This document shows positions 24,654-34,416 of a DNA stretch of 64,000 nt, piece by piece. Under the pieces are notes generated by a model, which made no database searches, was not told the origin of the DNA, and saw nothing but the letters and a program-made list of their open reading frames with translations. This stretch comes from Natronomonas gomsonensis (GTDB taxonomy: Archaea > Halobacteriota > Halobacteria > Halobacteriales > Haloarculaceae): NCBI RefSeq assembly GCF_024300825.1, contig NZ_CP101323.1, positions 3,286,001-3,350,000 on the forward strand, in the 5' to 3' direction. The stretch's first letter is position 1. Each line of letters opens with the position of its first letter. Both the position numbers and the translations under genes were made by a program.

Positions 24654-26876
24654 ATGAACGAGGTTCAACTGGAGGTCGCCAAGGCCTACCCGAACGACTC
24701 GGGGCGGGGCATCGCGCGACTCGACCCGGATACGCTTTTGCACCTAAAGCTGTCGCCGGGAGACATCATCGAAATCGAGGGTGCCGACACCACCGCCGCG
24801 AAGGTGTGGCGTGCCGACCGGCAGGACTGGAACACCGACACGGTGCGCATCGACGGGTTCACCCGGCAGAACGCCGACGTGGGCATCGGCGAGCGCGTCA
24901 CCATCCGGAAGGCCGAGGCGACGAAGGCGGACAAACTCGTCCTCGCGCCGCCCGAGGAGGCGTCGGTGCAGTTCGGCTCCGACGCCGCGGGGATGGTCAA
25001 ACGGCAGATTCTCAAGCGGCCGGTCGTCGAGCGCGACATCGTCCCCGTGATGAGTTCGACGAACCACCCGTTCATGCGCTCGCCGGGGCAGGCGATTCCG
25101 CTCATCGCCGTCGAGACCGAACCGGACGGCGTCTGTCTCATCACCGAAGACACCGAGGTCGAACTCCGGGAGGAACCGATTTCGGGCTTCGAGAAGACCG
25201 GCGGAGGAATCACCTACGAGGACATCGGCGGCCTCGGAAACGAGATTCAGCGGGTCCGAGAGATGGTCGAGTTGCCGATGAAACACCCCCAGATTTTCAA
25301 GAAACTGGGTATCGAGCCGCCACAGGGGGTGTTGTTGCATGGCCCGCCCGGCACCGGCAAGACCCTGCTGGCGAAGGCTGTCGCGAACGAGACCAGCGCC
25401 TCGTTCTTCTCCATCGCCGGCCCGGAAATCATCTCGAAGTACTACGGCGAGTCCGAACAGCAACTGCGGGAGATATTCGAGGACGCTACCGAGGAGTCGC
25501 CATCCATCATCTTCATCGACGAACTCGACTCCATCGCGCCGAAACGCGAGGACGTCACCGGCGAGGTCGAACGCCGCGTCGTCGCCCAACTGCTGACGAT
25601 GATGGACGGACTGGAATCGCGCGGTCAGGTCATCGTCATCGCGGCGACGAACCGCGTCGATTCGGTCGACCCCGCCCTGCGTCGGCCGGGCCGTTTCGAC
25701 CGCGAAATCGAAATCGGCGTCCCCGACGAGACTGGCCGGAAGGAGATCCTCCAGATTCACACTCGTGGGATGCCGCTGGCCGACGACGTGAGTCTCGACC
25801 ACATGGCCGACGAGACCCACGGCTTCGTCGGCGCCGACATCGAGTCGCTGACGAAGGAAGCGGCGATGAAGGCGCTCCGTCGGTACCTGCCGGAAATCGA
25901 CCTCGACGAGGAGGACATTCCGCCGAGTCTCATCGACCGGATGATAATCAAACGCGACGACTTCCGCGGTGCGCTCAACGAGGTCGACCCCTCGGCGATG
26001 CGGGAGGTGCTCGTCGAACTCCCCAAAATATCGTGGGACGATGTGGGCGGTCTCGACGAGGCGAAGGGGCAGGTCAAAGAGTCCATCGAGTGGCCGATGA
26101 ACTCCCCCGAGAAGTTCCAGCGGATGGGCGTCGAACCGCCGAAAGGCGTGCTGCTGTACGGCCCGCCCGGAACCGGCAAGACGCTGATGGCGAAAGCCGT
26201 CGCAAACGAGACCAACGCCAACTTCATCTCGGTTCGCGGCCCGCAACTGCTATCGAAGTGGGTCGGCGAGTCGGAGAAGGCCATCCGACAGACCTTCCGG
26301 AAGGCCCGACAGGTCGCGCCGACCGTCATCTTCTTCGACGAACTCGACAGTCTCGCCCCCGGACGCGGCAGCGACACCGGGTCGAACGTCTCCGAGCGGG
26401 TCGTCAACCAACTGCTGACGGAGTTGGACGGCCTCGAAGAGATGGGCGACGTGATGGTCATCGGGGCGACGAACCGTCCGGACATGATAGATCCCGCGCT
26501 CATCCGGAGCGGGCGCTTCGACCGACTCGTGATGATAGGTGAACCGGACGTGGAGGGTCGAGAGCAGATTCTCCGCATCCACACCAAGGACACGCCGCTG
26601 TCGCCGGACGTGAGCCTCCGTGAACTCGCCGAAATCACCGAGGGCTACGTCGGCTCCGACCTCGAATCCATCGGCCGCGAGGCGGCGATTCAGGCACTTC
26701 GGGAGGACGACGACGCCGAAGCCGTCGAGATGCGACACTTCCGGCAGGCTCTGGAGTCGGTCCGGCCGACCATCACCGACGACATCCGGGAGTACTACGA
26801 ACAGGTCGAAGACGAGTTCCGCGGTGGCGGCGCCGACACCGGCCGTCGACAGGGCGGCCGCATCGGTTTCCAATAG
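24654..26876 (+). CDS. cdc48: CDC48/VCP-type AAA ATPase
   Basis: A 740-residue double-AAA unfoldase. The N-domain spans about residues 1-190 ([21 protein letters not shown]). D1 has Walker A GPPGTGKT near residue 230 and Walker [16 protein letters not shown]2 has Walker A near residue 503 and [14 protein letters not shown]. The arginine fingers and sensor motifs look intact. In archaea it feeds proteins to the proteasome and acts on protein complexes. It stands alone, convergent with nothing nearby. Acidic residues are interspersed as usual. Confidence 0.96.
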   Translation: MNEVQLEVAKAYPNDSGRGIARLDPDTLLHLKLSPGDIIEIEGADTTAAKVWRADRQDWNTDTVRIDGFTRQNADVGIGERVTIRKAEATKADKLVLAPPEEASVQFGSDAAGMVKRQILKRPVVERDIVPVMSSTNHPFMRSPGQAIPLIAVETEPDGVCLITEDTEVELREEPISGFEKTGGGITYEDIGGLGNEIQRVREMVELPMKHPQIFKKLGIEPPQGVLLHGPPGTGKTLLAKAVANETSASFFSIAGPEIISKYYGESEQQLREIFEDATEESPSIIFIDELDSIAPKREDVTGEVERRVVAQLLTMMDGLESRGQVIVIAATNRVDSVDPALRRPGRFDREIEIGVPDETGRKEILQIHTRGMPLADDVSLDHMADETHGFVGADIESLTKEAAMKALRRYLPEIDLDEEDIPPSLIDRMIIKRDDFRGALNEVDPSAMREVLVELPKISWDDVGGLDEAKGQVKESIEWPMNSPEKFQRMGVEPPKGVLLYGPPGTGKTLMAKAVANETNANFISVRGPQLLSKWVGESEKAIRQTFRKARQVAPTVIFFDELDSLAPGRGSDTGSNVSERVVNQLLTELDGLEEMGDVMVIGATNRPDMIDPALIRSGRFDRLVMIGEPDVEGREQILRIHTKDTPLSPDVSLRELAEITEGYVGSDLESIGREAAIQALREDDDAEAVEMRHFRQALESVRPTITDDIREYYEQVEDEFRGGGADTGRRQGGRIGFQ

Positions 26877-27089
26877 AAACTTTTTGCACGCGAGCGCCGC
26901 TGGCGCGGCGAACCGCTTCGAGGAGGTTCTATCGAACCCCTCTCACGGATGCGATCGAGAAGTGATTGTTTGTTTCAGCGCTTGTTCGGTGAAAGACTCG
27001 ATCAATAGAGGTGCGAATTGAACCCCGCGTTCTAGTAAATATGTAATAAATTAAAGTAGTTATGGGAATGACTACTCTGGTACTAGTAC
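26877..27089. other. AT-richer gap before the lipoprotein gene
   Basis: 213 bases with no supported gene. The first 50 are GC-rich with a short hairpin-like stretch near 26895-26912. From about 27020 it becomes AT-rich (taaatatgtaataaattaaag) and supplies the promoter of the lipoprotein gene at 27090. The drop in GC starts here and continues into that gene. Confidence 0.5.
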
Positions 27090-27542
27090 ATGAATCGGCG
27101 GCAATGTCTCGCTTCAATAGCCGGTGGGGCTAGTATTTTCGTCTCTGGATGTCTCTCCGACCCCGGGGCAGAAGGTGGACAAGTACAGACCTTTGAGATG
27201 GATGAATCACCCGATGGGTCAGTTACCGAGGCATCGGACGAGCGAATAAGTGATGTTGCCCCGATTCAGGAGGCCCTTCGGATAGCGAGTAGTGGGTCTG
27301 GTACAGCGTCTATCACTGTCTCTGAACGTGAATTTGACACCGTAGCGCAGGCTCTCTCGGAGCTTCCATGGTACGAGACAGACCCCACCGATACCAGCCC
27401 TCCGCGCCTTTCGGGCAACTACATCCGATTCAAGAACACTCCGTACGTCGTCGTTTTAATTCCGTTTTGTACGGATTCGTGGCTTATCGATGCGCAGAGT
27501 GAACGTGGCGAGTATGGCTGGGGAGGGTGTATCGGACGATAG
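27090..27542 (+). CDS. Tat lipoprotein of unknown function, atypical composition
   Basis: A 150-residue secreted lipoprotein. The N-terminus carries twin arginines (MNRRQCLASIAGG) and a lipobox (VSGC near residue 21), so Tat export and lipid anchoring are likely. The mature part is acidic, with a middle segment (ASITVSEREFDTVAQALSEL) and a Cys-Trp C-terminus (FCTDSWLIDAQ, then GWGGCIGR). Codon use is less GC-rich than every neighbour and no family is recognised, so it may be a recent acquisition or lineage-specific gene. Confidence 0.75.
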   Translation: MNRRQCLASIAGGASIFVSGCLSDPGAEGGQVQTFEMDESPDGSVTEASDERISDVAPIQEALRIASSGSGTASITVSEREFDTVAQALSELPWYETDPTDTSPPRLSGNYIRFKNTPYVVVLIPFCTDSWLIDAQSERGEYGWGGCIGR

Positions 27543-27566
27543 GCAAGCCCCCTCTATCGACCGAGC

Positions 27567-27597
27567 GGTTCCGCGCGCGCCGCAGGCGCGCGGGACC
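27567..27597. terminator. GC hairpin downstream of the lipoprotein gene
   Basis: Arms 27567-27578 and 27586-27597 form 12 pairs with one G-T wobble. It lies 25 bases after the lipoprotein stop, in the gap between two convergent genes. Confidence 0.5.
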
Positions 27598-27641
27598 AAG
27601 GCCCGACTGTAAGGAGGGCCGCCGTGTCTTTTTCATGAAAG

Positions 27642-27674
27642 TTTTTGCCGGCGCCCTGCGGGCGCCGGCAAAAA
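27642..27674. terminator. T5/A5-flanked palindrome between convergent genes
   Basis: The perfect stem is ttttt plus gccggcgccc (27642-27656), a 3-base loop, then gggcgccggc plus aaaaa (27660-27674), 15 pairs in all. Because it is symmetric it would give a T-run after a hairpin only in partial form on either strand. It sits 3 bases past the phoU stop and probably ends transcription from both sides. Confidence 0.55.
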
Positions 27675-27677
27675 GTT

Positions 27678-28358
27678 TCAATAGATGAGTTCGTCGCTGT
27701 TGTCGACCATGTACAGCGTCCGCGCGGCGATGTTGACCGCGTGGTCGCCGACGCGCTCGAGGTCACGGATGGTGAGGAGGAGCCGTGAGACCTCCTGCAT
27801 CAGCGACTCGATTTCCTCGTCGGAGGATTCGGCGTCGATTTCCGTCTCGATGAGGTCTCGGACGACGGTACTGGAGGCGGTCTCACACATCGCGTCGACG
27901 TCGTCGTCTCGGTCGTCGATTTCGAAACACGCGTCGATATCCTCGTCGGCGTAGGCCGTCATCGAGTCGTCTATCATCTCGATGACGGCGTCGCCGATAC
28001 CCTGTACGTCGACGTCGGGGTAGAGGTCGCGTTTCGCCTGCAACGTGTAGTCGCCGAGATTGGTCGCGAGGTCGGCGACGCGTTCGAGGTCGGTGATGAT
28101 TTTGAACGATGCCGCGATGAACCGGAGGTCGCCGGCGACCGGCTGTTGGAGCGCGAAGAGGTCGATGCAGTCCTTCTCGAGTTCGAGGTACATCTCGTTG
28201 ATTTCGTGGTCGCCTTCGATGACCTCGCGGGCGAGCGATTCGTCTTTCCCTTCGAGTGCCTGGAGTCCCATCCGGAGCCGTTCGAGGACGACCTCGCTCA
28301 TGTAGAGGACGTTCTCTCGGAGCTCGCTGAGTTGCTCCTGAAATCCCTTGCGTGCCAT
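27678..28358 (-). CDS. phoU: PhoU, phosphate signalling protein
   Basis: A 226-residue PhoU with two three-helix repeats, each with a DLxRxADxxxN or DLERVGDHAVNIA-type metal motif (TDLERVADLATNLGD near residue 90 and RDLERVGDHAVNIAA near 200). PhoU restrains Pst-type uptake and signals phosphate status. It follows pstB on the same strand, about 60 bases downstream, so the two form one unit. A hairpin ends the unit. Confidence 0.94.
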   Translation of the reverse strand: MARKGFQEQLSELRENVLYMSEVVLERLRMGLQALEGKDESLAREVIEGDHEINEMYLELEKDCIDLFALQQPVAGDLRFIAASFKIITDLERVADLATNLGDYTLQAKRDLYPDVDVQGIGDAVIEMIDDSMTAYADEDIDACFEIDDRDDDVDAMCETASSTVVRDLIETEIDAESSDEEIESLMQEVSRLLLTIRDLERVGDHAVNIAARTLYMVDNSDELIY

Positions 28359-28419
28359 ACAGGTCCGTTCTCGGGTCTCGGATTTGTGTCTTCGGGAGGC
28401 GTCCGACGCCCGTCAGCCG

Positions 28420-29265
28420 TTATCCGAACTTGCCGGTGATGTAGTCCTCGACGCGGTCGCTGTCGGGGTTCTCGAACACTTTTTCGGTGTCGTCGAACTC
28501 GACCAACTCGCCGCCGGTGAGGAAGACGGCCGTCTTATCGGAGATGCGGGCGGCTTGCTGCATGTTGTGGGTGACGATGACGACGGTGTACTCGGACGCG
28601 AGGTCGTCGATGAGGTCTTCGATTTTCGAGGTGGCGACGGGGTCCAGCGCCGACGCTGGCTCGTCCATGAGGACGACTTCCGGGTCGGGGGCGATTGCCC
28701 GGGCGATACAGAGTCGCTGCTGTTGGCCACCGGAGAGGTCCAGCCCCGAGGAATCCAGTTGGTCTTTCACCTCGTCCCACAGCGCCGCGGCTTTCAGCGA
28801 TTCCTCGACGCGGGCGTCGATGTCGCCGTCGTAGCCCTGAATCTTCAGGCCGTAGGCGACGTTCTCCCGAATCGTCTTCGGGAACGGGTTCGGTTTCTGG
28901 AACACCATGCCGACCTTCCGGCGCAGTGCGACGGGGTCGACGTCCTCGTCGTAGACGTTCTTGCCACGGAGTTGCAGTTCCCCCTCGACGCGGGCGGCGT
29001 CGATGAGGTCGTTCATCCGGTTTACACACCGGAGGAACGTCGATTTCCCGCACCCGGAGGGGCCGATGAGTGCGGTGACTTGCTGTTCGGGTATCTCCAT
29101 CGAGATGTCCTTCAGCGCCTGGGTCTGGTCGTACCAGACGTTGATGTCGCGGGCGCTGATGATGGTCCGGCCGTTCCCGCGGTCGGTCGATTCGAGGCCG
29201 GCGGTCGGTCCCTGTTCGACGAGCGATTCGGACGAGGCGTCGGCGGTGGATTCGTTCCGGCTCAT
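28420..29265 (-). CDS. pstB: Phosphate ABC transporter ATPase
   Basis: A 281-residue PstB. Walker A is GPSGCGKST near residue 67, the signature is DLSGGQQQR, Walker B is [13 protein letters not shown], and the H-loop is VIVTHNM. It has a 35-residue Ser/Glu-rich N-terminal extension. It powers high-affinity phosphate import together with PstC and PstA, none of which is adjacent: upstream is an intergenic stretch and the divergent AbrB-PhoU gene. I chose the ATG at 29265 (MSRNES) over longer readings. Confidence 0.93.
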   Translation of the reverse strand: MSRNESTADASSESLVEQGPTAGLESTDRGNGRTIISARDINVWYDQTQALKDISMEIPEQQVTALIGPSGCGKSTFLRCVNRMNDLIDAARVEGELQLRGKNVYDEDVDPVALRRKVGMVFQKPNPFPKTIRENVAYGLKIQGYDGDIDARVEESLKAAALWDEVKDQLDSSGLDLSGGQQQRLCIARAIAPDPEVVLMDEPASALDPVATSKIEDLIDDLASEYTVVIVTHNMQQAARISDKTAVFLTGGELVEFDDTEKVFENPDSDRVEDYITGKFG

Positions 29266-29566
29266 TGGATAAGTCCGTCTCGGCTGAGGGCGAGTACCGT
29301 GTCGAGAGACTCGACGGCCGTCCATCGCTGGATAGCTGTCGGAGACGATACACTCGACCGCCCGTACTTACGCCTCGTGGCTGCCGAGTCCGTAAATACT
29401 CCACTATGATTGCTATATAGGCCTATATTCTTCCACGTATTCTGGCAGGGGTGGTGGGTCTCTGTTCGAGCCGGCCCGGGGACTTCGGGAGCAAAGGGTT
29501 CGGTTTAGGGGCTCTTCGGAACATAATATATATTTCGATGGTAATTTATATTACTGGTGGAAAGGG
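29266..29566. promoter_or_regulatory. Divergent control region between pstB and AbrB-PhoU gene
   Basis: About 300 bases with no gene. It holds a 14-base perfect palindrome, atataggcctatat (29415-29428), whose two halves each look like a TATA box. Close to the plus-strand gene is a second AT-rich block (29521-29552). Bidirectional transcription and a phosphate-responsive operator are plausible. The exact TATA boxes cannot be assigned from sequence alone. Confidence 0.5.
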
Positions 29567-30568
29567 ATGCCTATGGAGACGCGAAAGGTGCAGGTGACGG
29601 GTGGTTCTACATACACAGTCTCACTCCCGAAAGAGTGGGCGACGGAAAACGACGTTAGCGGCGGGAGCGTCGTCGAGTTCCATCCCGAGGAAGACTCGCT
29701 TCTGTTGACGCCGCGTCGCGACGAGGAGAAAGTCGAAGGGTCCCTCGATATCACCGGACTGGAGGGCGACCAGTTGATGCGCGCGGTCGTGACGATGTAC
29801 GTCAGCGGCTTCGACATCATCACTCTGGAGACCGCCCGCGTCAGCGCCGCCCAGCGCCGGACGATTCGGGAGGCGACACAGGGCCTCGTCGGACTCGAGG
29901 TCATCGGTGAAACCTCCGAGCGCGTCCAACTGCAGGACTTACTCGACTCCTCGGAACTGTCGATGCACAACGCCATCACGCGGATGCGCCTCGTCTCGAC
30001 GACGATGCTCGGCGACGCCGTCACCGCGCTACTGGACGACGACGACGACCTCGCAGCCGACGTGGTCCAACGCGACGACGACGTCGACCGACTGTGGTCG
30101 ATGGTCTCGCGGGTGTTTCGGTCAGTGCTTCGGGACCCCTCGGCGGCCGCCGAAATCGGCCTCGACCGAGAGACGTGTTTCGACTACCACTCCAGTGCCC
30201 GGCAACTCGAACGCGTCGGCGACCACGCGGCGAAAATCGCAACGCACGCCGAGACGCTCAGCGCGCCGCCGGAGGAAGCCGCCGAGGCGATCGAGGCGCT
30301 CCACGCTGAGGCGACCGAAATCATCGAGATGGCGATGGACGCCCTGCTTGAGGACGACTCCGACCGCGCGACGCGACTCGCGAACGACGCCCGACAGCGA
30401 GTCACCGAAATCGACGAACTCGCCCGGCGGGTCGACGACCGTATCCGCGAACTGGAACCGCAGCAGGCGCAGTTGCTCGGTCTCATCGTCGACTCGCTGT
30501 CCCGAAGTGCCGACTACGGCGGCAACATCGCCGAGACGGCACTCCAGAAGGCCGCTCCGAAGCCCTGA
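29567..30568 (+). CDS. AbrB-PhoU phosphate uptake regulator
   Basis: A 333-residue protein with an N-terminal SpoVT-AbrB DNA-binding domain (TRKVQVTGGSTYTVSLPKEW, residues about 5-45) and a C-terminal PhoU-like helical domain (about residues 120-330; QLERVGDHAAKIA). It probably binds DNA and responds to phosphate status, likely acting on the divergent pstB-phoU unit. An alternative start is the ATG at 29573, giving METRKVQ, the form I recall from relatives. Confidence 0.9.
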   Translation: MPMETRKVQVTGGSTYTVSLPKEWATENDVSGGSVVEFHPEEDSLLLTPRRDEEKVEGSLDITGLEGDQLMRAVVTMYVSGFDIITLETARVSAAQRRTIREATQGLVGLEVIGETSERVQLQDLLDSSELSMHNAITRMRLVSTTMLGDAVTALLDDDDDLAADVVQRDDDVDRLWSMVSRVFRSVLRDPSAAAEIGLDRETCFDYHSSARQLERVGDHAAKIATHAETLSAPPEEAAEAIEALHAEATEIIEMAMDALLEDDSDRATRLANDARQRVTEIDELARRVDDRIRELEPQQAQLLGLIVDSLSRSADYGGNIAETALQKAAPKP

Positions 30569-30598
30569 TTTTTATTATCGGCGCTCGTTCCTCCGGCT

Positions 30599-31270
30599 AT
30601 GATGACCGAACTCCGCGAGGGCGTCTGGTGGCTCGACTGCACCGGCGTCAACGCCTACCTCGTCGAAGACGACGAGGCCCTGACGCTCGTCGATACGGGA
30701 ACCCCCTTCGACGCCACGCGAATCGAGGCCGCAATCGAGACCGTCGGCTTCACGCCGTCGGCAATCGACCGCATCCTCATCACGCACTACGACCTCGACC
30801 ACGTCGGCTCGGCGGCGAAACTCTCGACGGACGCACCCATCTACGTCGGCCGCGCGGATGCGCCGCTCGTCACCGGCGAGGAGCGACCGTCGCTGTCGGG
30901 ACACAAGGCGCTCACCCAACTCGTTTCGGGACTACTCGTTTCCGACGTGCCGGCCGACCGCGTCCACCCGGTCGCCGACGGGGACGAAATCGGTGGCTTC
31001 ACTGCCTATCACACGCCCGGACACACGCCCGGTCACACCGTCTACCTCCACGACGAACACCGGGCGGCATTCCTCGGCGATATGGTCATCGAACGCGACG
31101 GCGACCTCCAGCCCTCACCGTGGCTGCTCTCCTACGATACCGACGAGGTTCGACGGAGTATCGACGCGTTCGTCGACCGCGCACCCGCTTTCGAGGTCGC
31201 GGCGATGGGTCACGGAACACCGTTCCTGAAAGGCGGTGGCGTCCGCCTCAGCGAACTCGCCGCGGAGTAA
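30599..31270 (+). CDS. MBL-fold hydrolase
   Basis: A 223-residue metallo-beta-lactamase-fold protein. The metal motif is THYDLDHVG near residue 60 (the usual HxHxDH has Tyr at its second His), with HTPGHTPGHTVY and LGDM supplying later ligands and MGHGTPF at the end. Substrate unknown; glyoxalase II-like or lactonase-like roles are common for this shape. A tttttatta box lies at leaderless distance. Two start codons overlap (MM); I take the first. Confidence 0.85.
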   Translation: MMTELREGVWWLDCTGVNAYLVEDDEALTLVDTGTPFDATRIEAAIETVGFTPSAIDRILITHYDLDHVGSAAKLSTDAPIYVGRADAPLVTGEERPSLSGHKALTQLVSGLLVSDVPADRVHPVADGDEIGGFTAYHTPGHTPGHTVYLHDEHRAAFLGDMVIERDGDLQPSPWLLSYDTDEVRRSIDAFVDRAPAFEVAAMGHGTPFLKGGGVRLSELAAE

Positions 31271-31591
31271 TCAGATAATCTCTTCGGCGACGGTGTCGGC
31301 GTCGAGCAACTCGGGGTCGACGATGTGGCCGGCCTGTCCCTTCACGAACTCCGGCACCGAATCACGAGTGTAAACGACGACTCGGAGGTCGGGATTGAGG
31401 TCCTTCGCGACCGAAACCGACGTTGCCAGTCCGGCGTCGGTAACGACGAGCGTGTCGGCGTCGACGATGCCCGCCTCCTCAAGCGCGGGGCGATTGGCGG
31501 TGCCGTCGGCGTAACCCACCTCGGCGCCGTTCGCCTCCAGTGCCGCGCCGAGCCCGTCGGGGTCGCCCCCAGCGATGACGATTTTACTCAT
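31271..31591 (-). CDS. Small nucleotide-binding-like protein coupled to guaAb
   Basis: A 106-residue protein ([24 protein letters not shown], then [32 protein letters not shown]). The GxGxxG-like opening and alternating strands suggest a small Rossmann or TrkA-N-like fold. I recall a haloarchaeal family (DUF7126) next to CTP or GMP synthase, but the function is unknown. Its ATG overlaps the last 8 bases of guaAb, so it is translated together with it. Confidence 0.75.
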   Translation of the reverse strand: MSKIVIAGGDPDGLGAALEANGAEVGYADGTANRPALEEAGIVDADTLVVTDAGLATSVSVAKDLNPDLRVVVYTRDSVPEFVKGQAGHIVDPELLDADTVAEEII

Positions 31592-32501
31592 ATTCAATTG
31601 TTGCCGGTGGTTTGTGCGTCACGTCGTAAACGACGCGCGAGACGTTGTCGAGGGTGCCCGTGATACGCGACTGGATTCGCTGGAGCGTCTCCCAGTCGAT
31701 TTCCTGTGCGCGGGCGGTCATGCCGTCGCGGGATTCGACCGACCGGACCGAGACGACCCACCCGTGGACGCGGTTGTCGCCTTTCACCCCGGTGGCCTTC
31801 CCGAGCACGGCCGCGAGCGCCTGCCAGGGGTCGTACTCTTCGAGTTCCTCCTCGATGATGTAGTTGGATTCGCGGGCGACCTCGAGTTTCTCCTCGGTCA
31901 CTTCGCCGAGGACGCGGATGGCCAGTCCCGGGCCGGGGAACGGCATCCGCTCGGAGACGACCTCTTCGAGGTCCAGCGCGCGGGCGACTTCCCGGACCTC
32001 GTCTTTGTAGAGGTCTCGCATCGGCTCGACGATGCCCTCGAAGTCGACGACTTCGGGGAGGCCGCCGACGTTGTGGTGGGACTTGATGGTCCCCTCCGAC
32101 TCGATGCGGTCGGGGTAGATGGTTCCCTGGACGAGGTAGTCGGCGTCGACCTCGCGGGCGACCGTCTCGAACTCCCGGATGAACTGCTCGCCGATGGCGT
32201 GACGCTTCTCCTCGGGGTCGGTGATGCCCGAAAGCGCATCGAGGAACCGCTCGCGAGCGTCGACGATTCGCAGGCTGTCCATGTAGGCGAAGGTCTCTCG
32301 GACGCTTTCGGTTTCGCCCTTCCGCATCAACCCGGTGTCGACGTAGACGGGCGTGAGGCGGTCGCCGAGTGCCTCGTAGGCCAACGCCGCGGCCGTCGAG
32401 GAGTCGACACCCCCCGACAGCGCGATGACGGCGTTGGCGTCGCCGACCGAGTCGTCGATTTCGGCTATCTTCTCGTCGATGAACTCCTCGGTGTCGACCA
32501 T
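31584..32501 (-). CDS. guaAb: GMP synthase, ATP-pyrophosphatase subunit B
   Basis: A 305-residue subunit that adenylates XMP and adds ammonia to make GMP. The PP-loop SGGVDSS is near residue 29, with IKSHHNVGG and [16 protein letters not shown] further on. In archaea the glutaminase (GuaAa) is a separate protein and is not in this window. The ATG overlaps the pyrG stop (TGATG), linking GMP and CTP synthesis in one operon with a small downstream protein. Confidence 0.95.
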   Translation of the reverse strand: MVDTEEFIDEKIAEIDDSVGDANAVIALSGGVDSSTAAALAYEALGDRLTPVYVDTGLMRKGETESVRETFAYMDSLRIVDARERFLDALSGITDPEEKRHAIGEQFIREFETVAREVDADYLVQGTIYPDRIESEGTIKSHHNVGGLPEVVDFEGIVEPMRDLYKDEVREVARALDLEEVVSERMPFPGPGLAIRVLGEVTEEKLEVARESNYIIEEELEEYDPWQALAAVLGKATGVKGDNRVHGWVVSVRSVESRDGMTARAQEIDWETLQRIQSRITGTLDNVSRVVYDVTHKPPATIEYE

Positions 32502-34147
32502 CAGGCCGTCACCTCCTCGGTGTCCGTCTCGTTGTCTCCGAGTATCGTCTCGACCAACCCGACGAACGGCGGCGACGCGCGGGTGGGTCGCGACCGGAAC
32601 TCGGGGTGGAACTGCGTCCCGAGGAAGTACGGATGGTCGGGCAACTCCAGTATCTCCATGCGGTTGTTCGCCCGGCCGGAGAACCGCATTCCCGCCGATT
32701 CGAGTTTCTCGATGTACTCGGGATTGACCTCGTATCGGTGACGGTGTCGCTCCGTACAGGAGTCGGTCCCGTACACCTCGTGGGCCAGCGTCCCCTCGGA
32801 AATCTCGGTCTCGTGGGCGCCCAGTCGCATCGTCCCGCCCATGTCCTCGACCTCGTACTGCTCGGGGAGGATGTCGATGACGGGGTGAGGAGTATCCTCG
32901 ACCATCTCCGTCGAATCCGCACCCTCCAGCCCACAGACGTTGCGGGCGTACTCGATGACGGCCATCTGGAAGCCCAGACACAGCCCGAGGAACGGGACCT
33001 CGTTTTCACGGGCGTAGCGGACTGCCTCCATCTTTCCTTCGGTGCCGCGTGCCCCGAAGCCGCCGGGAACAATGATGCCGTCGGCGCGTTCGAGGCGGTC
33101 GGCGTGTTCGTCGTCCATCTCGTCGGCGTCGACCCACAGGACGTTTACGTCGGTTTCGGTCTCGAAGCCGGCGTGTTTCAGCGATTCGTGGATGGACATA
33201 TAGGCGTCCTCCAGCCCGTACTTGCCGACCAGCGCGATGTCGATTTCGTCGGTCGGGTCGGTGGTGACGATTTCCCGCCAGCCGTTGTCGCGGTCGGCTT
33301 TCGGAATCGCCTCCTCGGCCAGCCCCAACCGCTCCATGACGTACTCGTCGAGTCCCTCGTCTTCGACCATCAGGGGGACGTGATAGATGTCCGCGACGTC
33401 GGGATTCGAGAAGACGGCGTCGGTGGGAACGTCACAGAACAGCGCGATTTTCTCCTTCGTCTCGGGGTCCAGTTTGTCCTCACAGCGGCCGACCAAGATG
33501 TCGGGCTGGAGGCCGATAGAACGGAGTTCCTTGACGGAGTGCTGAGTCGGTTTGGTCTTCTGTTCGCCGTTCTTCGAGTAGGGGACCAAGGTGACGTGGG
33601 TAAAGAGAATGTCTTCTTCGTCCTCCTCGTGGGCGAACTGCCGGAGTGCCTCGAGATACGGCATCCCCTCGATGTCGCCGACGGTGCCGCCCACCTCGAT
33701 GAGACAGATGTCGTGGCCCTCGGCGGCCTCGCGGATGCGCCGTTTGATGTCGTCGGTGATGTGCGGGATAATCTGAACGGTGTTCCCGAGGTAGTCGCCC
33801 GCGCGTTCCTTCTCGATGACGTGGCGGTAGGTCTTTCCCGTCGTGACGTTGTGGTCGAACGTCATGTCGATGTCGAGGAACCGCTCGTAGTTCCCCAAAT
33901 CGAGGTCGACCTCGCCGCCGTCTTTCAGGACGTACACTTCGCCATGCTGGTAGGGGTTCATCGTCCCCGCGTCGACGTTGAGATACGGGTCGATTTTCAC
34001 GGCCGTCACGTCGAAGCCGGCGTTGGCGAGCAATCTCCCGGTGCTCGCCGCAGTGATGCCTTTCCCCAATCCTGACATCACGCCGCCGGTGACGAAGATG
34101 AATTTGTTCCCCAATGAGGGGTCGTACTCAGTAAGTTCCGTCGGCAT
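32501..34147 (-). CDS. pyrG: CTP synthase
   Basis: A 548-residue enzyme converting UTP to CTP with glutamine. The N-terminal synthetase domain ([20 protein letters not shown], residues about 10-280) holds the P-loop. The C-terminal class I glutaminase has FLGLCLGFQ with its nucleophile Cys near residue 380 and a later HPEFRS. The domains are complete. The gene is the first of an operon ending in guaAb and the small protein. Upstream is a gap crowded with hairpins. Confidence 0.96.
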   Translation of the reverse strand: MPTELTEYDPSLGNKFIFVTGGVMSGLGKGITAASTGRLLANAGFDVTAVKIDPYLNVDAGTMNPYQHGEVYVLKDGGEVDLDLGNYERFLDIDMTFDHNVTTGKTYRHVIEKERAGDYLGNTVQIIPHITDDIKRRIREAAEGHDICLIEVGGTVGDIEGMPYLEALRQFAHEEDEEDILFTHVTLVPYSKNGEQKTKPTQHSVKELRSIGLQPDILVGRCEDKLDPETKEKIALFCDVPTDAVFSNPDVADIYHVPLMVEDEGLDEYVMERLGLAEEAIPKADRDNGWREIVTTDPTDEIDIALVGKYGLEDAYMSIHESLKHAGFETETDVNVLWVDADEMDDEHADRLERADGIIVPGGFGARGTEGKMEAVRYARENEVPFLGLCLGFQMAVIEYARNVCGLEGADSTEMVEDTPHPVIDILPEQYEVEDMGGTMRLGAHETEISEGTLAHEVYGTDSCTERHRHRYEVNPEYIEKLESAGMRFSGRANNRMEILELPDHPYFLGTQFHPEFRSRPTRASPPFVGLVETILGDNETDTEEVTA

Positions 34148-34416
34148 ACCGACGGTCCGCGAGCGTCAGACAAAACCGTTTCGGACCGACCTTTTTCCAC
34201 GGCGCGGCAAAGCCGCGCCGGGAAAAACGTCGATGAAAAATAGCGACTCGTTCCCTACGGTCACTCGTCGTCCTCAGAAACGCTTCGCGTTTCTGATGGG
34301 CTGCGGAAATCGCTATGCGATTTCCGAACGCTACCGCGCTCGCTTCGCTCGCGCGGAGAACCGCTCGGCGCGCTTCGCGCGCCTCGCGGATGCTGGCACA
34401 ACGACTCAATGTTCGG
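34148..34416. repeat. Hairpin-rich spacer with five stem-loops
   Basis: No gene is supported here. Five hairpins follow one another: 34192-34227 (stem about 16 pairs, loop aaa, flanked by T5 and A5), 34274-34296 (10 pairs, loop ttc), 34304-34326 (10 pairs, loop tat), 34334-34356 (6 pairs, longer loop) and 34367-34383 (7 pairs, loop ttc). They lie between the stop of a membrane protein gene and the pyrG start, all on the minus strand. Confidence 0.6.

Noticed and set aside
24744-26246. Long minus-strand frame of 500 codons opposite cdc48
   Set aside because: Shadow of the CDC48 gene; no motif, and the plus strand is certain.
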